A stretch of DNA of 64,000 nt from Trichoderma breve. Lineage: Eukaryota; Ascomycota; Sordariomycetes; Hypocreales; Hypocreaceae. The translations under genes and the position numbers were made by a program. Numbering within the stretch: the stretch's first letter is position 1; the number at the start of each line of letters is the position of its first letter. Positions 54,368 to 64,000 of this stretch are shown here, piece after piece. Under the pieces are notes generated by a model that was not told the origin of the DNA, ran no database searches, and saw nothing but the letters and a program-made list of their open reading frames with translations. The stretch is taken from positions 6,014,001 to 6,078,000 of the forward strand of contig NC_079234.1 of the NCBI RefSeq assembly GCF_028502605.1, read 5' to 3'.

Positions 54368-57300
54368 TCATCTGCGGACTACCGAGGATTTCCATTGCGG
54401 ACTTTCGCGCTGAAATAGTCCAAATTCGGATCTCGGCATTAGCCAAAGGCGAGAAATACAATCTATATCCGGACCACCTGCGGAGGCTATCGCCCTCTCC
54501 ACGCACCCTTTCTTCATAATCAGTGGTAGGTTGAAGCGGCACTCACGTGTGCCATCCGCTCTTCTGAACCATTCCCATCCTGTCACTGCACCGCAGCCTT
54601 TGATCTCCTTTTTGAGACTTTTACCTTCATCGTCCAAAACCCAACTGCCTGTCATGTCAATTATATCCAATCGCCACATGATTGGTGGGTAAAGCGCAAT
54701 CCCACATGTGACTTCTGGCGTCTGAGTAGGCTCTGGAGTAGGCTCTGGAGTGGCATCTTCGGAGGACGTTGAAGGCATCTCTGAAGTGGTCGTGGTGGGT
54801 GACTCGAGGAGAGAGAAAAAATCGTCTTCATCTTCACCAATGGACGCGAAAAGAGCTTCATCTCTCAGTAGCTTCATTCCTTCGTACCCGATCACCTTTG
54901 CAATGTAGGTTGGATCTGGCTCTTCGCTTGACGATTTTATAGTCGTCGTGACAGTCATGTCAGCAGCGTCGCAATCGACTACCTTCTCGCATTGAGTTCG
55001 AGTAGTAGTTGACCAGCTAGTTGTCGGTTTAGTCTGCACTTGGGTACTGCTGATGAATTCTGTGCACTCTCTACCCGTTTGTAACGTTGTACAGGCTTTG
55101 GATGTTGGTTGGCGGCCCGGAGGACAACCGATCAGGCCGCATGGTGCGTTGCACAAGAGGTCCCAAGAAGGACATTCGGGGAGTTTTGGGCACCCAAAGA
55201 GGCATGTAGGCCTTGGGAAGCTCACCGGGGTGCCCTTTGGATGGGGAAGAGGTTTGATCGTGAGTCTCTCGCATTGTGCGCCAGAGCACTTGGACCGAGG
55301 GAAACATCCTTTGCCCTTGCACTCCCCAGAGTTGCAGCTTCCGGAGGAGTTTTTAGAACAACCGCCTCCTTTGTCGCATGCTTCTCCTTCACAAATTCCT
55401 CCTCGTTGACAATGAGAACCAACGCAATTTCCTCCACTAATGCACTTCTTGCCTTTGCATTTTCCAGCAGACACGCAGGATTCGCCGAAACAATCACCTC
55501 CCCGCAAGCACTCGTCATTCTCGCAGTCCTGGCCCTTGGTGCATGAATCGTTTTTACAGTCTACAACACCGGGAGGAGTAGGAGGATTGACGATTGGGTG
55601 CTCGTCGTCATCAGGGAGCTCTGTTGGAGCTGGTGGCTTAGGAGTAAGCACTGACGGAATTTTGTAGCTCATCGTCGGGAGCCAGGTAATGGGCAGCAAG
55701 AAGCCAATTCCGTCATGGGATGAAGTGGTGGTGCTAGTCGCTTGTGGAAGTCCAATAATTGACTTGGAAGGTTCCTTTGACGGATCTTCTTTCGTGGCTT
55801 TTCCTATTCCTGTTACCGTCCACCCAGCGGGTATGGGAATCGTAACGGGATTTGGCGTTATCCTAGGAGTGGGATTATACGCGAACATTTGTCCAGAACT
55901 CAACGACCTGATGTCCGACTCATTAAACGTAAACGGCTGATAGTCAACTTCAGAGATGGAAAATGGTGCAGATACTACCGTTGTGCTGATTGACGTTCCA
56001 GATTGGAGAGTAATTGTCGTATATGCCGTAAGTGTAACTGTAACTGGGAGAGGCGAGGGTTGAAGAATATTCGTGCATCCGACGACTGCCTCTATTGATG
56101 GATTGAGCCAGTCCCATATCATATTGTCAAAGACTTGTATGCAAGAAGAGTTGTCGTAAGCTCCATGCGGGCCAACGGTGTCTGCCCCGTTGAATTCTTG
56201 CAAGTCAACCGCCCAGTCGACTGATCCACCAAAGTTGAGCTGCTTCCATTTGTCGCGGCGGACTTCCTTTGTGTGATCGGACATGTAGGCTACCCATTCA
56301 ACATCTGCATTGATATTAGTATGTAATGCAGTATCTGGAGAAGCCGTGAGTGCTAATAGTCTTACCGTTATACACCAGATAATCCGAGGCAGTATCCTTG
56401 TCGAACCATGTCTTTTTCGACTTTGATGACTTGGATATGATCTCGTTAATCTCTGCATTAGCAAGGTACCCGCTGGCGTTTGTGCATCTCCCTTTTGCGG
56501 CGTCAGATTGACCGTTTGCGCCAGTAAATGTGCAATCCGGCCCAGTACAGCCAGTCTTGGCCATTCGAAACGATCTTCCATAACTAGATTCTCCAATGAC
56601 GACCTTGTTGGCATTCACACCGGCCCTGGTAACTGGATTCAAGATTAATTAGCAACGCTGTATCATTTTCCCTGTGGGTATCAATGAGCCGACTGCTGAC
56701 CTACTCATGGAAAGCGCCAACATGACTTCTGTCTGGTTAACATGGCTCCTTAGACAATTTCCACCTGGACATCCGGACATGGCCCACCCATTCCCAATAT
56801 CCTATTGACCTATCACGCAAGTTAATATCTGTGGTAACGAATCTTGTAGTAAGGTGGTGATGTTACTTACCGTGAAGATCGTATGCCATGTATACGATGT
56901 AATCCACCATTTGGGACATCTCTTGGATCGGAAAAGGCCTGAGATACCAGTACGAGGCAGGGACAGCAATGGACACAGAATATTTGGCTGGCAACGCTTT
57001 TCGCAATGCGCGCAGTGTATCGAGATAGTTGCGGGTATCGCTTGGTAAGCCTGCTGGAATACCAGGTATATCAGGTGCCTATATTGGATCGGACTGTTAG
57101 CAAACAATAGTCGAGGCACCAAGCAACGTATGACGAGGTCTCACTCACGCCAGGGTATTCCCAACCAAGATCTATGCCATCGATGTTTGCTTCTTTTACA
57201 AAAGAAACAATGTTTGAAACGAAGCGATCTCGGCTCTCGGGAGACATAGCTTTGCGGAGCACTTCATATGATGCAACTCCGGCTGAAAACCCCCAGCCGC

Positions 57301-59103
57301 CAAACGAAACAATCTTTTTGACGTCCTTCAAGCCTATGAACCCATCCCATTGACCGAATGTATCGTTGACAGAAACTGACATGTCGCTTTTGACGTCTCC
57401 AAACGCCCAATGCATATGAGTGTATTTTTGCGTGTTTGCCATCTTGGACCTCATATGCAAGCATGAGCGCTCCCAGTTGAATGCTTCATAATAGCCAATG
57501 CGTTGAAATCCGCCCGAGGGGGGGTTGTCGTTGTTTACAATGTCGGTGCCGCAGTTTGAGATGCATCCATTCGAGTCAGGCGGTGCGGTTCCAGGATTTC
57601 CCGTCGGCCCGTCTGCTTTGTTGCAAAAGAGAGAATCGATTCCACATTGACCCCAAACGTTACAACAAGAGTTGAGAGGGCATGGATTGAGCCAAGCCAG
57701 GGCAGAAGCATCTGTGACTGGCCCTGGACTGACGGTTCCGGGCTTTTGGGGGCCACAGACGGCGTTGCTGACGGGGGCTGGCATCGGTGGCGAGCCTTTG
57801 CTCAAACAGATTTTGAGACCAATGGTTAAGTTGGGGCAGCCTCTCCAACCCCAGGTTATCTTGTTGTTGAACCCTTCTATGTCGTTTGGTGTGAGGTTCC
57901 AAGGCAGACCAATGACTGAACAGTCGTCGCCTGCCTTTATGGTGTGTGTAAAGCAGTCACCATTGTCTTCAGGGAGTGGTTTGCTTGAGCCAGATGAACA
58001 GCATGTATTCTTCCCCGCTTGCAGCTTTCTACACCAGTCGTCCCCGTCTCCCTTGACGTCGTTGTACTTGAGAAAATCAGCGACTGAGATCTTGCATGCT
58101 TTTGCTATCGAAGCGCATGACTCGCCGGGGGCAATTTGGTGCTTGGTGCAATACTTCGCATTCGCCGGAGTATCTAAAAGTTCGACGGTGTTTGTGAATC
58201 CTTCCAATCTCTTGGATGAAAGCTTCAAGTCCGTAAAGTCCTTGGCCACTGAGCTAACAGCGGCTGGAAGAGGCACTTGATGGACGATGATGTCTTGGGA
58301 AGTGGATCGGTCGTCTGCCGCTTTGGGTTTGATGGCACACTCTCCCTGATTCCATGACAGCAACGCGGATTGAACATAGTCAATGTCGGTTTCCAATGCT
58401 ATTGCCACACCAGCTGTATGATCCATGTCACTTTCCTGGCCACAAATCTGTACTAGCATACTGGCAGTAGCATTGCTCAGCTCTCTGTGCCGATCAGACA
58501 GATGGTCAATCATGGACGAGATGGTATCTGAGGCCAATGACTTCCCCGCGTAAATGCCTACCACCAACCCATCAAAGTAGCTCAGCATGATATCATTGTC
58601 TTTGATGCAGGAATTGGCGGCCACAGTATTCCCGAATAATCCTTCATTTGGTCAAGTAGTTTCACCAAATGCTCGCTGGATATAGTCATGGATTTGCCAA
58701 CATTCTGCGAAAATTGCAGCGGGACTTTGGTTTGGACGAAAGAATGTCCGCATGTGTCGAATTCTTTTTTCGCAGCTTCTGATCCATGCAAAGGTCGTCC
58801 ATTCGATACGGCAGCTGTGCATGCACGGATTAGCACCGACTTTGTCCGGTCATTAATTGGCGTATGTATCGCCAGGTCAAAAAGCATGGGGCGGTCGCAT
58901 TGCGAAAGTCGTTTGAAAGAAGAGTAAACAGTCCAATTCTCAGGCGTCTTACCCGAACATAGGATTGGACAACTATTGAATTGAGATTGGAAAGCTGTGT
59001 CATCGTATATATCCGACGAAATTCGCTCTGGTGTTCTTGCTACCACCAATGCTGTAACCCATGTAAGCAGGCATGCAATAGCCCAAGGCCTTTTCCAAGG
59101 CAT
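54368..59103 (-). pseudogene. LysM / chitin-binding / GH18 chitinase (killer-toxin-alpha-like), probably decayed
   Basis: Exons 59103-57149, 57078-56871, 56809-56705, 56632-56366 and 56304-54368; about 1,490 codons. Order: signal peptide (AIACLLTWVTALVVA), N-terminal SCIKDNDIMLSYFDG block, two LysM repeats (CTKHQIAPGESCASIAKACK; CFTHTIKAGDDCSVIGLPWN), a hevein-type Cys cluster (CCNVWGQCGIDSLFC), the GH18 barrel (RIGYYEAFNWERSC, VSFGGWGFSAG), then a long tail with CxxxxC repeats, Pro/Thr-rich linkers and a Cys-containing end. This class degrades chitin outside the cell. Three lesions: a one-base frame break near 58622-58630; the catalytic DxxDxDxE motif reads DGIDLGWE (Asp to Gly at 57164-57166); and an in-frame TAG at 56802-56804 where the family has an aromatic residue. 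The rest is well conserved. Confidence 0.78.
55240..55560 (-). repeat. Cys-rich tandem peptide repeat within the chitinase tail
   Basis: Nine or so units of about 11 codons with the pattern Cys-x4-Cys-x5 (units such as CLRGGDCFGES, CVSAGKCKGKK, CISGGNCVGSH, CQRGGICEGEA). Unit DNA is diverged, so the array is old. Confidence 0.7.
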
Positions 59104-59661
59104 GATTTCAGAAGAAAGAGGGAAAAGAAATTCTGATCAACGAGATTTGAACTGCAGAGTGATACAGCAATAGTTTGAGAGTGATGATATGGTTGTAATC
59201 TCGTCGCCACAATCGTAGAATACTAATGATTGAAGCATCGGGCGATGACTATATGGCTCTGCGTGTCTTGATTTCATTTTCTCAATTTATCTCTACTATT
59301 ATATCACCAACCGTATCCTTTGCCTGTGAAAAGAGGCTATCTGTTGACAAAAAGTCGTTGGTTGTTGCGCTGATACTACCGGCGACTTTCTGTTGACGCT
59401 CAGGCGTGTTTGTATTACCGCGATATGTCACCATTAGGAGTTTGTTGGTTCCTAAACTAGAAATCCTCTTTGCTTAATTTTACGAAGGTAACATGGTGTT
59501 GGTGCTGTTACGCTGTCGCGTGACTCTTCAACTTCTCTCCAACGCTTCTCATATCCCGATAATTCGCATACTCTACTTACATATATTGCTTGTTCTGATA
59601 TTCCCGTTAGAAAAACTCTGTTAAAACAGCAAGGGCCATTCGTGTTCCTTTTCTCCCAACC
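59104..59661. other. Divergent promoters (chitinase / metalloprotease)
   Basis: About 560 bp between divergent start codons. TATA-like strings are near 59252 and 59578. No gene. Confidence 0.4.
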
Positions 59662-61385
59662 ATGAAGCGGCCACTACTTCTCTTTGTTCAACTATTTGTG
59701 CTTCTAGGCCTTGTACTCGTCACGTCGTCTCTACCAACTGATCATCCAATCACAAACCACACTACTTCTTCGAAAGCCAGGTCAAGAGGTAATAAAGATG
59801 CTTTTCAAAACTGTCGAAATGGAAGAATCGCTCCCTACATTGAGCAGGCTTTTGAGGACGCAGAGCTCATTGTGAGATCTTACATTTCTTGCCAATAACT
59901 GAATGTATTGTTGACCTCGAGTTTAGCTGGGAAATGCATTTGACATGATGGACCTGCTCATTCCGCTTTTTTATGCCGACGGGACCGGTCTACTTCTACC
60001 TGACAAGGCCACAAAACAGGGCCGAACTTTTGATGAAGACAATGTGTTTTCCACATACAGCTTTTTGATTAGAAGACTGTACTTTCCCGACAATCCGGAC
60101 TGGAACAGGGGAAACATGGATGCAATGTTACACGCGCGTAGTAAGTATACCTTCATGAAAAACGCAAATGGAGTGGTAGCTAATGCATTTTCGCCTTTTA
60201 TAGCCATGTTATTCACCATGAAGTACACGATTCAGCAATACTTACTTGGTAACCACATTCCTGGTCATCCGAAATTACAAATGTATTGTGACGAAACAGA
60301 ATACATGTTCGAATACAACGACCGTGGCACACGCTATATCGACGGTTCGATGAGCCCCAATTTCCTTCTCAAACGTGCCGTTTCCTGTTTTTACTGACTC
60401 AGACAGACTATCCCCAAGCTACAAACCGTGAGCTTTTGAGATGCAGAAGTGGAATTGTACTAATGCTAATAATTGAAACAGCCTATAACGGAATGTATTT
60501 CGTATCACGGGCTGTGGGATCTCATTCTGCTCACACAGGCCATATATGGGTTGGAGTCACAGAGATCTGCGAAGAATCTCGGGGACAAACTCACCGCAAT
60601 ATAGGATCGCTCGTCATTCCAACCTTGGACGTATACGCATACGTGGAGAACCCATCACCCCAAAACCTCGACGAAACCCTGACTCTTTGCCCAGCACGGT
60701 CTGATCAATGGATAACCGCTGAATCGAACTCGGTAATGGATGGCCTTGAATTGCGGAGGCTACACGTCCCAACAAATTCGGAACCCAATGCATATCAGAA
60801 AGCGGCGTTGGATAAATTGACTTATCAGAAATCTGACATAGGTTGGCTGGGACAATTCCTGGTAACAACTTTGATCCATGAGCTATCGCACACAGAGGCC
60901 TTTACCCCCAAAGGCATCCAGCAAAGTAAGCGAGGTACGATGTTATCGGAGATTTATGCTAATGCAGTTGGATGAAACAGAGGATATCGAATGTTTGGCA
61001 AGTGGAGAGCCTGTCATCACATCTGGAAGCATCCAATGTCTCTATAGCGTCGCTAAAGGGACTGACGGTTTAGACCCGCATACCAACACTCCACAAGGCC
61101 ATTTGGATGCAGGTAAGTTTCTCACGGTACCTTTTTTGAGGTGGGGGCGATGTTTTACTGATACATGGATCATTAGAGGCATTAACTTTATTCGCCATGG
61201 GTAAGTTGTCGTCTCCCAGAGGTTCTTCCAAAATCCTCCTTTTCACATCCCCGCTGAAACGGACCCCATCATTGGATTCATGCTAATTCGCATCCGTGAT
61301 CTTTGCAGCATTATGGGCAAACTCGGCGACTTGGTGGAAGTCTTACGAAGCAAGGCGCAGACAGAAAGACCCCCAGCCACAATAA
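59662..61385 (+). CDS. Secreted zinc metalloprotease (deuterolysin / M35-like)
   Basis: Eight exons by splice logic: 59662-59871, 59927-60140, 60204-60344, 60407-60427, 60482-60925, 60981-61112, 61177-61200, 61309-61385; 420 aa, all phases consistent. Signal peptide (LLLFVQLFVLLGLVLVTSS). Zinc motif HELSHTEAF (HExxH) at the end of exon 5. Blocks before it (APYIEQAFEDAEL, DMMDLLIPLFYADG) and after it (HLDAEALTLFAM, ALWANSATWW) match the fungal secreted metallopeptidase family in which a late Asp, not a third His, completes the zinc site. Exon 4 is only 21 nt, and intron 2 is 63 nt so its retention would keep the frame; these are the least certain parts. Extracellular protein digestion. Divergent from the chitinase. 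Confidence 0.7.
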
Positions 61386-61586
61386 GAGATTTGGGCGAAC
61401 AAAGCAAGGTTGTTGAGATGTAATGAGGTGTACAATTTAGTTAATGCACGTCATGAAGTGCAGTCGTGACTATTGGATCCTACAATGATGATCCTTGTTC
61501 AAGCTGTATTTAACCATCTGTGTATCATGGGTATACATGTTCATCTAGTAGTCAAGAAACTGAAGTGTCGATTTCGAGCGCCATGT

Positions 61587-62900
61587 TTAAAATGAGAACA
61601 CGCTCTTGACTCTTCTAACCACCTCTCTCCTCAGGGCTTGGTATTCGGCCAATGTTCTGGACACAGCATCTTTGTTCTCGTTGGCACGCCGTAGAAGATA
61701 AAAAATACAGTCGCCAATTGTCCCCCAAGTAAGGCATTTGTATACCTCACTTACGGACCCTTGGCTGTGAATATCCTGTTTGTTTCGCTGAAGAAGTGTA
61801 AAGCTTACTTCATCTGCCATCCCCAGTAGCTGGCCGTATTGCACCTGAATGCGCGGCAGTCCGGCGTTTGTGCGAGACTGTTGCAGCTCCTGAGCCTTCA
61901 GAGTGCTAGCGCGATTATGAGTTGCCAAAAACAGCTGTAGTCTCGGAGAAGTGAAAGATTCATCTTGCTTCCAGGCGGTCGATTGACCTTGGATGAGGCT
62001 TTCTGCAATGAGATCGTACGAAGCATCTGTCTCTGCCTTGGTATTGTGAATAAGATGACGAGGCTCTGTGCTCATATATGCACCACGAACCAGCTTTATG
62101 CCAATCATAAAGTCTTCCTGTTTCGCGCAGTGCAAGTGATCAAGAAGGGTCACCGATGTCGACTTCAGATAAGCTTGATAGGTGTTGAATACCACTGCCA
62201 CGTCACCCCGATTGTAGCGGCGCATCAGATCGAGGGCGACTTTATCAATGCCCGGCTGAACATGTTGCTGCTCTGCATCTAAGAAAATGTTTACATGTCG
62301 GCGAATAGCTTCGTCGCAGAGATCTACCAATGCGCTCTCCATCTGGGTCGGAAGAGGTTTACCATGAGAAAGCGCCGTTGTCACCGCCGAACCGGCCCCG
62401 GTCAACCTATCATCGCGTTAGTCGTCTAAATCGGGACAGTAAACCATGGAAAGGAAAAGAGATATGCCTTACTTTAATGCTAGAAAGTCTCCATCGCCAA
62501 TCATTTGGACTGTTTGCAAAACACCTTGATGCCATGCTTCAATCTCAGGGTCAGCTTGCCGTGATTCGGGATCGTCTTGGTCTTTCTCATCGGATTTCCC
62601 AGGGCCCTCTTTTGCATAGGTGAGAATAACCCCGCGGAATCCCATGTTCTTTATGTTTTGTATCGTGGCCTTAACTTCGCTTCCATTTTCTCCTGCGCAA
62701 AAGTGATTGTAGAGGACATTTTTCACGATGCTATGCAGCAGTGGATTTCTTTCAACGTTGAACAGAGGACCTCGGGGCTTGGACAGAAACTTCAGGGTCG
62801 CTAATCCTGGAGCGAGAAGCATTGGGTGGCTAGTGATCCCGGCTACCAATAGCGACCGCAGAAGCATCCTAGTTGGGAGAAGAGAATGTGGTGGCAACAT
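61587..62900 (-). CDS. put1: Proline dehydrogenase, mitochondrial
   Basis: Exons 62900-62473 and 62406-61587, intron 62407-62472 (GTAAGG..GATAG); 415 aa. FAD enzyme of the mitochondrial inner membrane; oxidises proline to pyrroline-5-carboxylate, the first step of proline use. N terminus (MLPPHSLLPTRMLLRSLLVA) is Arg/Leu-rich, consistent with import; the true start could lie further upstream in an unseen exon. Conserved blocks: MGFRGVILTYAKE, KLTGAG, IFLDAEQQ, GIKLVRGAYMSTEPR, LFLATHN, QYGQLLGMAD, GDCIFYLLRRANEN and the substrate-binding LAEYQALRREVVRRV at the C terminus. The usual YLPYG before the last block reads CLTWG here, a mild change. Expected to be functional. Confidence 0.9.
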
Positions 62901-63341
62901 TGCGTCTCCCCCTCCTCCAGCTCGAATGAGCTGAAAGCCTATGAAGATATCTCGTTGTTGTCAGATGTCCAGTTGTGTGCTTGAAGAGCCTCTTTCTCAA
63001 GCCTGAATTTGAATAGAGAGGTTTACAGCTCTGTCTAGAAAGGTAACGTCATGTTCAATTGCCTCACTTTCCTGGCTGACGCAGTGCGGTTTGATTCGAA
63101 TCTAAAGATTTCCCCCTCCGCTTACGGAGTTGCTCTAGTCCAGAGAGGATTGGATTGGGCTGGCCCCTCACGCGCAACTGCTTAGTAACCACTTATATCG
63201 CTATGGGCGTGGGCATTTCATGTTTTCTTCATGCTATTAAACCGGATACATCTTCAAATAGAGAACACTGACATCGGAGTATATTGTTGGTAGTGCTACA
63301 GAAAATTATATAATGTACAAATCTAGTACTGTGTACCATTA
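62901..63341. other. Intergenic; no gene seen
   Basis: About 440 bp; promoter of the proline dehydrogenase gene and 3' region of the NmrA-like gene. Confidence 0.35.
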
Positions 63342-64000
63342 CTAAAATTCCATCGCAGAGAATGCCTCTTGGGTCCCAATAAGACCCTCGGAAATCCCCA
63401 AATCATCTCGTGTTAATACGCCCGCATTTTGCGATCTAGTGGTCTTGGCCCACCAAAAGAACTGCATCATGATTCCTATCTCCTCGGCCCAACCTGGCCA
63501 TACTTTGTTAAATTCTTCTGGTCGAAGCTCAATGTACTCGGCTGTCTTTCCTTGAGCTTCCCCCCATAATTGCAGCATTTCCCCACATGTTATGTTTTCC
63601 GTGTGGGCTAGCACATGCTTCCCGGGTAGTGTTTTGTCGGGTTGATCGATAATAGCCTTGATAAATATTCCTATATTATTCTTAGCATCGCCTATAGGCC
63701 GGAGAGGCGTATCGGCTGGGTATCCATTGAGCTGGACGTGTTTACCTGCCGATGGAATAAAGATTGGGGTGTGTGTTTGCCAGTAGAAGTTTGCGGCGTA
63801 GTAGCCTATAATGACAAACGTAGTTTTGGTGAACAATTCCGGCTGTGATTGTATATACCGGTCGGCGACGTTCTTGCTCTCGAAATGAGGGACCAAAAAT
63901 TTCCCTGAGCTCTGGGTTTTAGCATCAGGTAGAGTTGACCATATGTAGTGCTCAAGTGTTGGCGTTGCTGCAGCGGCTTTTGCCAAATTGAGAGCTTGAG
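63342..64000 (-). CDS. NmrA-like family protein, 5' end beyond window
   Basis: Open from the right edge to TAA at 63342; about 219 codons, no intron seen. The visible part starts inside the family's conserved block LAKAAAATPTLEHYIWSTLPD, then GKFLVPHFESKNVADRYI, TTFVIIGYYAANFYWQ, TPLRPIGDAKNNIGIFIKAI and the tail EYIELRPEEFNKVWPGWAEEIG. The cofactor-binding N terminus lies outside. NAD(P)-binding sensor or reductase of the atypical SDR class. Distinct in sequence from the NmrA-like gene at 23564. Confidence 0.87.
   Translation of the reverse strand, partial: QALNLAKAAAATPTLEHYIWSTLPDAKTQSSGKFLVPHFESKNVADRYIQSQPELFTKTTFVIIGYYAANFYWQTHTPIFIPSAGKHVQLNGYPADTPLRPIGDAKNNIGIFIKAIIDQPDKTLPGKHVLAHTENITCGEMLQLWGEAQGKTAEYIELRPEEFNKVWPGWAEEIGIMMQFFWWAKTTRSQNAGVLTRDDLGISEGLIGTQEAFSAMEF

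Noticed and set aside
1..64000. CRISPR arrays, bacterial operons, prophage or insertion sequences
   Set aside because: Intron-rich eukaryotic genes throughout, no direct-repeat/spacer arrays, no transposase or integrase frames seen.
1..64000. tRNA and rRNA genes
   Set aside because: I looked for paired B-box-like GGTTCGAATCC strings and rRNA signatures and found none I could fold; a covariance-model search would be decisive.

Overview
The window is nuclear DNA of a filamentous ascomycete (Pezizomycotina; the gene families look Sordariomycete or Hypocreales-like, but the genus cannot be told from sequence alone). Most genes are split by short 45-135 bp introns with GTAAGT/GTGAGT-type donors, CTAAC-like branch points and AG acceptors. 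Four genes encode Zn(II)2Cys6 transcription factors, and many products are fungal accessory families (NmrA-like, SDR, aldo-keto reductase, ABM monooxygenase, LysM/GH18 chitinase). Gene models below were assembled by hand from splice signals and reading-frame continuity, so exon edges are predictions.

Layout. 1-9.5 kb: 3' part of an L-lactate dehydrogenase-like gene with altered catalytic residues, an intronless bacterial-type phosphoenolpyruvate synthase, a secreted epoxide-hydrolase-like alpha/beta hydrolase, an AKR7-type aldo-keto reductase, and a shortened fungal regulator. 12.5-13.5 kb: one secreted lytic-transglycosylase-like protein. 13.5-23.5 kb: a gene-poor island of diverged direct and inverted repeats, micro- and minisatellites, and orphan or ambiguous exons, including a membrane/His-rich gene whose last two exons and introns look tandemly duplicated. 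23.5-33.4 kb: NmrA-like protein, C6 regulator, carboxylesterase with a frame break, small conserved hypothetical protein, second C6 regulator. 33.4-48.7 kb: three short-chain dehydrogenases, two extended-SDR reductases, an ABM-domain protein and a C6 regulator divergent from one SDR. This resembles a tailoring-enzyme or detoxification cluster with no visible polyketide, peptide or terpene synthase. A 10-cysteine small secreted protein lies inside this stretch. 49.8-54 kb: another C6 regulator, a DOPA 4,5-dioxygenase and a glutathione S-transferase. 54.3-59.1 kb: a large LysM/hevein/GH18 chitinase of the killer-toxin-alpha-like type that carries a frame break, a premature stop and a lost catalytic Asp, so probably a decaying gene. 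59.6-64 kb: secreted zinc metalloprotease, mitochondrial proline dehydrogenase and, running off the right edge, another NmrA-like gene.

The main themes are accessory redox chemistry under local C6 regulators, secreted hydrolases and small secreted proteins, and visible gene decay (chitinase, carboxylesterase, LDH active site, small relics at 33.5 and 39 kb) next to a repeat-rich island.
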